The translations under genes and the position numbers were made by a program. Positions 56,835 through 64,000 of a DNA stretch of 64,000 nucleotides are shown piece after piece. The notes below the pieces were generated by a model that searched no databases, was not told the DNA's origin, and saw only the letters and a program-made list of their open reading frames with translations. How positions within the stretch are numbered: the stretch's first letter is position 1; every line of letters begins with the position of its first letter. Origin of the DNA: Lasiosphaeria ovina (lineage: Eukaryota > Ascomycota > Sordariomycetes > Sordariales > Lasiosphaeriaceae). The stretch is from assembly GCA_033439765.1 (NCBI GenBank), contig JAULSN010000001.1:2852001-2916000 (forward strand), written 5' to 3'.

Positions 56835-58289
56835 CTACACGACACTAAAGCGGCGCGCAGCCCGCGACCCTCGAGGTAGGAAGCCGGTGACGCTTGGTGC
56901 CCGGGCGCTGATAGGCGCTGAAGAGGCCGAGGCCGAGGCCGGGGTCGGGGTCGGGGTCCGGGTGCTGGTTATGAAGATGGTCGTCTCGGGTACGGTGACC
57001 GTCACCGTCAGGACACCCTCGTCGTCGGCGGGCCTCGGCGACGCAGATGGTGCTGACGAAGGCTTCGGTGACGAGGCCGCCTTAGACGAAGCCGGCGGCG
57101 GTGGGGCTGCCTTGGCCGGGGCTGCTGGCGACGGGGTGGGACTCGGTTGCGGTGGCGGCTTGTTGGCCGAGTCACCCCCGTTGGCGTTGGCAGCTAGAAT
57201 TGAATTGTCCAGAGGCAGTTTGGGGTCCTTGATCCCGACTAGAGCGCCGAGAGGGATGTCGGTCAGGTCTGCCGTCGCCTCAGAGACGGCGAAGCCAGCC
57301 TGAGGGACTTGGACCAAGAAGGGGTTCATCATATGGGACTTGATCGCCGCCACGGCGATGTTGGGTTGCTTTGCGAACTGGACGACGAACTTGCCGTTGG
57401 CTGCCTTGCAAGTAGGTCCCCTGACACTGCCTAGGCTGTCGTCGCAGGGGTCCACGATCTTGTAGTCGACGACGCCCGTGTACAGCTCGGGTAACACCAC
57501 GTATGGCCTGCCCGAAGTTGACGAGTTGGCGTTGTAGGAGGCCGGAGTCACAGCGACTCCCGCTTCGCTCATGACCGGCCAGTCCCAGACCCAGATCACG
57601 GTCAGCGTCTTGCCTACCGCGATATCCGTAGGAATCTGGAAATCGGTTTGGCACGACAAGCCACCGTCGCCGCTGTTGAAGTTTTGAAAGCGGTACTTTG
57701 AGATGCCAACGGGGTCGCCGGCTGCTGACATGGCTTCGTGGCATTGGCCATCGTCGTAATTTCTTGTCGCGAGTAGCTTGCCCTGCTTGTTGCCGCCAGT
57801 GCCATCGGCTGTCCACTTCAAATGGATGTCGATCAGGTTGGAGTTGGAGAGGTCGTTTTCCGTGGTGCCATATACATAGACGGTGCCACGGTTAACTGGT
57901 CTGGGTTGGTTTGGCATGCTTTCGGACCTCGTAACGTGGCCGTTTTCCGTGTACTGGATGGCGACAAAATCGCCCGGCGCAACGTTGAGCATGGGGAACT
58001 CTTTGGAATAGCTCGAGTCGGTGAGCGTCCTCTGATCCTCTCTGGCAATCTTGGCGTCCGATAAAAAGACCTTGGCCCCCCCGTTTGGAGGCAATAGCCA
58101 CACTTGCTTGTTTTCGTCAAGAGTTCCGCGCGGATGGTGAGATCTCTCAAAGCCAGGGTTGCCGATCATGGTCCCGTTTGGAGCGAGACGGATGGTCCGT
58201 TCTGGCCATGTGTGAGCTGCGGCGGAGCTAAGGAGGGCGAGGAACGCAGCGGCCAGATGGCCGCTGGAAAGAGGTTTTGGCGGTTTCAT
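56835..58289 (-). CDS. Secreted LPMO-like protein with N-terminal histidine (DUF7492-type)
   Basis: A single exon of 484 aa from ATG 58289. Residues 1-25 form a signal peptide (LAAAFLALLSSAAA) with probable cleavage before His26-Thr-Trp. An N-terminal histidine after processing is the first copper ligand of lytic polysaccharide monooxygenases. The mature region (26-350) has HTWPERTIRLAPNGTMIGNPGF, APGDFVAIQYTENGHVT with a second candidate histidine ligand, and paired cysteines (CHEAMS, LSCQTDF, DPCDD, TCKAANG). IWVWDWPV is the aromatic stretch near where the third position would be. The last 130 residues are a P/A/S/T-rich linker-like tail. I recall this family as the fungal DUF7492 secreted proteins; enzymatic activity is not shown. 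An LPMO-like copper protein is the best guess, not certain. Confidence 0.75.
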   Translation of the reverse strand: MKPPKPLSSGHLAAAFLALLSSAAAHTWPERTIRLAPNGTMIGNPGFERSHHPRGTLDENKQVWLLPPNGGAKVFLSDAKIAREDQRTLTDSSYSKEFPMLNVAPGDFVAIQYTENGHVTRSESMPNQPRPVNRGTVYVYGTTENDLSNSNLIDIHLKWTADGTGGNKQGKLLATRNYDDGQCHEAMSAAGDPVGISKYRFQNFNSGDGGLSCQTDFQIPTDIAVGKTLTVIWVWDWPVMSEAGVAVTPASYNANSSTSGRPYVVLPELYTGVVDYKIVDPCDDSLGSVRGPTCKAANGKFVVQFAKQPNIAVAAIKSHMMNPFLVQVPQAGFAVSEATADLTDIPLGALVGIKDPKLPLDNSILAANANGGDSANKPPPQPSPTPSPAAPAKAAPPPPASSKAASSPKPSSAPSASPRPADDEGVLTVTVTVPETTIFITSTRTPTPTPASASASSAPISARAPSVTGFLPRGSRAARRFSVV

Positions 58290-61200
58290 GGCGCCGGATC
58301 TTGTGTGTGAGTAAGACAGGTAGTTGGTAGGTATACCGGCGGTCTGAGACTCGAAGTGATGTTAACTGGGGGTAGTTATAGGTTTTTGTTGGTGGTGTCG
58401 AGGACGAATTTGTAGTCTTCGGGTGTGATGATATAGAGCTGTGTGATGCTTTTTGGTTTACTTTTCAGTGACACGGTGACTAAAATCTTGTTGCAAATCT
58501 TGTAAAATAAGTTGTGGCCGACAGGAAAGTGGGCAGCTGTTTTCTTTAAACGTCAGGCGCGTTTGTTTCATTAGATAGTTTTAGGTACGGCCAGCGTGAA
58601 AGACCAGACCGGCTGCCTCTAGAAAATGACCAGACCAGCTGTCTTGAGAACACAAAGGAGAAAACAGGGCGTTTGCTGATCACGTCGGCATTGTGTCGCC
58701 GAGAAATGGAAGGGCCCGAGGGACAATGAAGACGGGTTCAATGCTATTGTTCCTATTGTTCGGAAACGCCCGCGCCGGTGGAGTCGGGAGGGACAAAGGG
58801 ACGTGGGCTCGAGAAGGAGAACAATAGACTCCGAGTCTCTTTGCCACAGTCGCGTCTGAGTGCAAGGTGAGCGTGGCTTGAGCGGGCCGAGGTCGGTCAA
58901 GGTTGGGCGAGTCTGCGCGCACCCGTTCCAGCGCAGCGACAGGAGGCAGGTGCAAGCTTCGACAGCTCGCAATCGAGGTGGAGAGGGCAGAGGAAGCAAA
59001 ACAAGACTAGGTTCAAGGTGGCACGCACACTGCGCAAGTCTGGCTAGCGACAGTCATATAGCACCGGCGAGAGAGGGAAAATAGAAGAGAGGGAGAAGAT
59101 CGGCGTGCACGACAAGACAAGACAGGGAATTTACGTCTTGGCATGGAGCAGAGTACCTAGGTAAGTATAGGTGCTTTGGATGTGGCGGCCTGGGTCCTCC
59201 GGATCGCCATGGAAAGAAAAGAACAAGCCTAGATGGCGTTTCTGGCATGGCATTGCAGCTTGAAACAAGCAGTGCCAAGGAGGGTTGCCAAAATGACTGG
59301 GACGCCACTGACACTAACACCCGTGAACCTTGCGAGCATCTGCTGCGACCAAGGCAAGCAGTGGATGACAGATGTGGAAGCATCACCTGCCACCTGCGGT
59401 CAAACGCAGCGGGCAGTCATGGCCCACGGCCCAAGGCCCATGAGCGGCAAGCGCTGTCGACATTCGCTCTCTTCCGACTCCGTGTAAGAATTGTAGTTGC
59501 TTTGGCGGCGAACCGTTTGGGTGGGTCGTGCGGCAGATGCCTTCTTGGCTCGCCCACTTGGGCGACATGACCAGGTAGCCCCCCCGCACTGATCGGCTGG
59601 TGAGTGACTTGCGTTGGCCTGGCGTGGTGAGGCTCCAGGGGTCCCGCAGCGGGTTGGATGGGGTGCAGGGGTCGTGACTTTGGGATGTCAGGTCAGGAAC
59701 GCCCCTCGTGGCGCCCCCGCTAAATTCCGATGTGCCTCATCCAGTCGTGCCGTCAATGCGCGGCACTCGCCAGATTAGCGAGGTGTGGCACAACCTGGAG
59801 GCTCCTGGGGCCCTGGGGGGAAAGCTTGGGGCCGTTGCATTTCCAGGGGCCGTCCTGCGAGCGATTCGCTCTAAACGCAACCACATGCGGCCGCTAGCGA
59901 CCGGACGCCTATCCGAACAACCACATCGAATCGTCGGCAAACGCGTCTCTTGCTTCTCGACTTCAGTCGACCATGGACCTAACGCGTCAAGCCCAGTGCG
60001 ACCGACACCTGGCTTTGTGCGACTTGCAAGTTCCAGCAGAGAAGAGCCAGGCGCCTGGTCAGTCGCTGCCGCCCGACAGCCGCGCTGAATCCTCTCAATC
60101 TTGCAAAAGCGAGATTTGTTTCTAAAACAGAGCTCTCCGCCGCCCGTCAACGGCTTATGGCACCAACTTCTTTTTCCCCCCTTGAATCATGGATATCCCT
60201 GATGCGCCCGGGAGCAATTCGCAGCCAGACCTCGGAAGGAACCCCAGAACCCCAGAATAGCCTCGAAACACGTCCGCCTCCCAAGGTCAGGGTCACGCTA
60301 ATCGATCTTCGGGGCTCAAGCTTTTTTCTTCTTCTCAGGTCATACAGCCTGTACGCCACTTGCGATGTGCGCAAGGATTCTTCGCTCACGTTGTTCCCCT
60401 GCCCGTCGCGCATGAGTGCACGCCCATTCAACCGGTGTGATGTGCAACACGGCATCAACACAATGGCGAAGTTGAACACTGCTCAACCCTTTTTTTAGTC
60501 CTTGCCATCTGCACACAACCTGTTTTTTTTTTTACCTTTGCAGGGCGCATTTTGCTAAATAGCCTCTTTCCCCCCTTCCAATTTCACGTAAAAAAATTTA
60601 CTCTCGCCGAATCGTCCAGCCAAAGTAAGTGCTGGCCGAGTCGGCGGCCCGCTAGTATTTCGTCGCTCTCCGATTTTTTTGTGGTTCCTTTGTTCGGCGG
60701 GTGGCGGGAAAGGCAACGGCTCGCCAAGACCGTCCAAAGTCCGCGACGGAATGTGTTTCACCCAACCCGCCTCTCTCTGTGGTGGGTGGCTGCCGTAACA
60801 TTGCGCACGTGCACATGCTCATAAACTCCATTTCTAACCTCTTTGCTGTCTTTTCTCTTCAACCGCCGTCCAATACATCTTATCCCGACGTCAAAAGGGT
60901 GGTTTTTGGTACCAGCTTACCCCTGCAGGTAGCGGGAAAGAGGGAGAATAGGCTCAGTCAATAGTTTGGCCATGCGGGATAACATGCGTCTTCGTAAACT
61001 GATTAATTTTTTTGATCCCTTTGCACGTCTAGCTCCCTTTTCAAACAAACTCTTTTCGAGCTGGCTGGCCCCTGCCAAGCAAACTAGATGTGGCTCAATA
61101 AGATTGTGGAAAATATTACACGGCAATGGCTAACCCTCGCTGCATACACTCGAGTCCCTGGATGTTTGTTAGCGGGAGACTCTCTAAGATGCTCTCAGGA

Positions 61201-62537
61201 CCTTACGGCCCAAAAGGTTTTCCCAAAGGGCGGAGGCAGCTCTTGGAACCTCTTAGATGGAATCCTCGAGGCCTATTACCTCCCTTACAAATGCCTGGTA
61301 AAAGCTTTTCGCAGCTGGATTATTTGCTATAATACTTATTCTTCATCAGTACCTCGTCAACATTCAGGAATTGAACTGTACAAAGATACCAGCAGCAACT
61401 GTGGACCCGCGGTGGACTTGCATATCCTTGTCCTGTTTTGTTCTGTTCCACGTCGCAAGGCGAACAACGTCCATGTAATGGAACCTTTTTTTAGCGTTTG
61501 TTTCGACTCCGCCAGGTGAGTAAGTTCGAGACAGCTTATACGTACTTCCGACTCAGTGAAGTGCGTAAATACGTGCCGGCACGCATTTTTTCCTGGATAC
61601 GTCGTGGCAAACACGTGCGTACTAGGATAGTTGGGTTCGTGTGGACGTTTCTCTGGAGCTTGTCGGTTTTTTTATTTTATTTTTATTTTATTTCGGAAGA
61701 AGGGTTGTTGGAACTCTTACTCTCTTTTTTTAGATACATGCATGCATCTTTCACCCCACAGCCGGAAGACTGTTCGCCAGCGGTTAGTTGACAAGAAACT
61801 CCAGACAACAAAACTGGAAGTTTAGTCTTCATTTCCACTTTTCGTTGTCTTTTTTCAAATTCCCTTTTTAAGAAAAACTAGAATTAATAGTTCGAAAGGT
61901 ATAACAATGCGGACAACAACCTAACGGATGGCAGTAACAATAATGATAGTACACGTAGAAAGATCAGCAGAGATGGTGAACCTAGGATAGTAACCGAACG
62001 CCACCGTCTCCTAGAATGACAACAAGGAGAAAGATTAAACAAAAAAATGCAGCTGTTTTTGTTACGTGGGTGTAAAATGAAGGAAGCTAACTAGCTAGCT
62101 AGTCGCTGGAATTCGAGTGATAGATAGATAAATAGATAGTATACAATATATAACGTACATAGCATGGTCGTGAGAGGTAGAAAAGGGGGCGGGTAGTATG
62201 GGCGGATAGATGATTAAGAGGGAAAATTTAAACATTAAGAATCCTTGCCCTGCCTCGCTGGCTAGGTGATATGACATGACATGACATGACATGTTGTGTG
62301 CGTAGAGGGACAATTAATTAGAGGGACGGGGTGGGCCCAAAACGCCCCTTCCCCCTTTGCGCTGCTACCAACAAAGGAAAACGGCGGCGGCGGCGGTGGA
62401 ATAGACGATGGAAGGGGAGGAGGAGGAGGAGGAGTAGCAGTCGTTTTGATCTCCTCGCCAAGGCTAATAGTAGCGGGCATGCTGTTATTGTTGCTGCTGC
62501 TGCTGCCGCCGTTGCCGATGCTGCCCCGATGTTGATG
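58290..62537. other. Gene-free stretch with repeat family B copy 2
   Basis: About 4.2 kb. The left side is the promoter of the LPMO-like gene. 61130-61380 holds a dispersed repeat. A CATGACATGACATG run lies at 62271-62291 and AT-rich 3' flank sequence follows for the next gene. No credible gene seen. Confidence 0.45.
61130..61380 (+). repeat. Dispersed repeat family B, copy 2
   Basis: CTAACCCTCGC starts it, then ATGTTTGTTAGCGGGAGACT, AAAGGTTTTCCC, AGGCCTATTACC and TATAATACTTATTCTTC. It ends CATTCAGGAATTGAACTGTA. It follows copy 1 (23148-23400) block by block in the same orientation with many transition differences. Extra sequence on either side does not match. Confidence 0.7.
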
Positions 62538-64000
62538 CTAGTCCTGCCGTTGGTGCTGCTGGTGGGAAGCCAGGCCGTCGCCGTTCATCAGAGCAGCCGC
62601 TACTGCGGGGGGCGGTGGTGGTGGAGGCGGCGGCGGAGGAGACTGCGACCGCGACTGTGGCTGCGATGGGGCACTGCCGCGGTGCTTGAGCTTTGGCATC
62701 GACGGCGCCGGGAATGCGTATTCACAGGCGCCGTCTAGGCTGTCGGAGCGGCCGCGTTTCCGGCTCTGCTGTAGTCTTTGCTGCTGCTGCTGCTGCTGCT
62801 GCTGCGGCGGCGGCGGCGGTGGTGGCGGTGGCGGCTGGTGGTGCATCAAGGCGATGGCCATCTCTTGTTGTTGTTGGTGGAGGTGATATTGATGTTGATG
62901 TTGCGCCGTCACCTCCTCCCAGTCCTGCGAGAGTTCGGATGCCGACGGCTGGATGTGCACCCAGTCATGGTGGGCGCCGTACTCGTCGCCCGGCACGCCG
63001 GCTGCTTTCCACAGCTGCTCGTGTGCGGTGTCCTGAGCTGTCGGCGCGGGCGTGTTGGTCGACGTGGCGGGCGACCAGAGGTCAGAGCCGTCGTCGACGC
63101 CTGCCGCCCAGTGCTGTCCCTGTACGTCGTCTGACCCGCGGCGGCTGACTGTGTTGAGTATTTGAAGGGGCGGGGGCTGTTGGCCATGCCCATGGGCATG
63201 CGCTATCCAGTGTTGTTGCTCGCGCTCGTCATCCGGCGTGTTTGACTTGAGGCCGCCGCCGCCGTTAGACCCGAGTGTTGTGGGCTGCGGCCAGTCTAGC
63301 ACGCTACCGCCGCCGCCGTGCGAAGCGCCGCCCGCCGCACCATATCCCGCGGACCAGGGCCCCGTGGTGTCGATGCCAGTGACGCTGCCCGTGTCCCAGG
63401 CGGGCAGGCCGTGGTGCTGGTCGTCGTATGCTGCCCCCACGTCGTAGGTCGCCGAGCTCGCGCCAGTGAGGAACGGGTCTGTAACGTCGGCCAAGCAGCC
63501 TAGCGTCCGGGGGTCTGCGTTCATCCCTGCCGTCGTGGCGTGCGCCGCCTCCATGTAGTTGGCGAGGTGTTCCGCGGCGCCCGTGCCGGAGGCGCCGTCG
63601 AAGCTGTGCGCAAAAGAACTTGTCAAGGACGCACTCGGCGGCGGCGTGGCAAGCCCGGCGTGCGACCCGAAGCTGTCGAGCAAGCCGAACCCGGCCGTTG
63701 TGCCCGCCCCGGCGCCGGACCCCTGGGCTGACTGGGCCATGAAATGGGCGTCGTAGGCGGCCTGCGCGGCGGCGCTGGACAGGGAGCCAAGCCCCCCACC
63801 CGCCGTGTCCCACACGGCCGCAAAGTTCTCACTCATGTTGGCATTCAGCTGCTGCTGGTAGGCTGGGCCCGGAGACATGACGGTGTCGCGGGGAACCGAG
63901 GGCCCGGTGAAGACGCTCGAGGCAAGGCTGCTGGCGCCGCTCAAGCTCCCGGCACGGCTGCCGTCGGCGCTCTGGCCGCCGACCAGGGCATGCTGGTGGT
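62538..64000 (-). CDS. Q/P/A-rich protein, C-terminal part (N-terminus beyond window)
   Basis: The frame is open from the right window edge (no in-frame ATG needed; the apparent start at 63944 is TTG) to TAG at 62538-62540, at least 487 residues. It is low in complexity: alanine/glycine/serine-rich, with H/Q-rich runs, poly-P followed by poly-Q around 62780-62830, and a second poly-P stretch near 62610-62640. Short more ordered parts are ENFAAVWDTAGGGLGSLSSAAAQ and LSQDWEEVTAQHQHQYHLH. A basic RKRGRSDSLDGACEYAFPAPSMPKLKHRGS near the end resembles a nuclear localisation region. Such tails are common in fungal transcription regulators, but no DNA-binding domain is visible here. Function unknown. 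Confidence 0.7.
   Translation of the reverse strand, partial: HQHALVGGQSADGSRAGSLSGASSLASSVFTGPSVPRDTVMSPGPAYQQQLNANMSENFAAVWDTAGGGLGSLSSAAAQAAYDAHFMAQSAQGSGAGAGTTAGFGLLDSFGSHAGLATPPPSASLTSSFAHSFDGASGTGAAEHLANYMEAAHATTAGMNADPRTLGCLADVTDPFLTGASSATYDVGAAYDDQHHGLPAWDTGSVTGIDTTGPWSAGYGAAGGASHGGGGSVLDWPQPTTLGSNGGGGLKSNTPDDEREQQHWIAHAHGHGQQPPPLQILNTVSRRGSDDVQGQHWAAGVDDGSDLWSPATSTNTPAPTAQDTAHEQLWKAAGVPGDEYGAHHDWVHIQPSASELSQDWEEVTAQHQHQYHLHQQQQEMAIALMHHQPPPPPPPPPPQQQQQQQQQRLQQSRKRGRSDSLDGACEYAFPAPSMPKLKHRGSAPSQPQSRSQSPPPPPPPPPPPAVAAALMNGDGLASHQQHQRQD

Noticed and set aside
59737..60150. 137-codon minus-strand frame with a partly overlapping plus-strand frame
   Set aside because: Both strands are open only because of base composition; no family signature.
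61088..61519. 143-codon plus-strand frame
   Set aside because: It runs through dispersed repeat family B and does not continue in the other copy, so it is probably a chance frame.

Overview
The window is nuclear DNA from a filamentous ascomycete, most likely a Sordariomycete. Genes are split by short introns (about 50-200 bp) with GTAAGT/GTATGT/GTGAGT donors and CTAAC/CTGAC branch sites. Coding GC is high. A lone 5S rRNA gene sits far from any rDNA, and the protein set is a fungal housekeeping one. I found no bacterial-style operons, CRISPR array or phage genes.

Left end (1-10 kb): an unrecognised single-exon gene (52-936, -), a frameshifted Tc1/mariner transposase relic (about 1195-1823), an LTR-like relic (about 3.1-3.8 kb), and a cluster of diverged short repeats whose fourth copy lies beyond the next gene. 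That gene (5307-9484, -) is a large NDR-type AGC kinase. Its first exon is recovered here because the long frame that follows has no ATG.

Middle left (10-27 kb): nucleolar FKBP isomerase of the Fpr3/Fpr4 type (-), DJ-1/PfpI-family protein (-), PEX13 peroxin (+), 5S rRNA (-), a doubtful small ORF with an in-frame TAG (-), TFIIA large subunit (-), and CDC20, the APC/C activator (-). The promoter shared by the DJ-1 gene and PEX13 holds a strong GATA-factor palindrome.

Middle right (27-46 kb): a kelch+BTB protein resembling Ral2 (+), an SFP1-like zinc-finger regulator of ribosome biogenesis (-), a gene desert of about 6.4 kb, RCF2 (respiratory supercomplex factor, +), and a second kelch-repeat protein (-).

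Right end (46-64 kb): DUS3 tRNA dihydrouridine synthase (+), a purine-cytosine permease of the NCS1 family with several upstream GATA sites (+), cyclophilin H with a 26-nt microexon (+), a secreted LPMO-like protein (-), a 4.2-kb gap holding a second copy of a dispersed repeat first seen at 23.1 kb, and the C-terminal part of a Q/P-rich protein running off the window edge (-).

The genes are independent housekeeping or regulatory loci, not a pathway cluster. Exon boundaries were set by eye from splice consensus, reading phase and family similarity. Each listed multi-exon CDS sums to a multiple of three. No searches were run.
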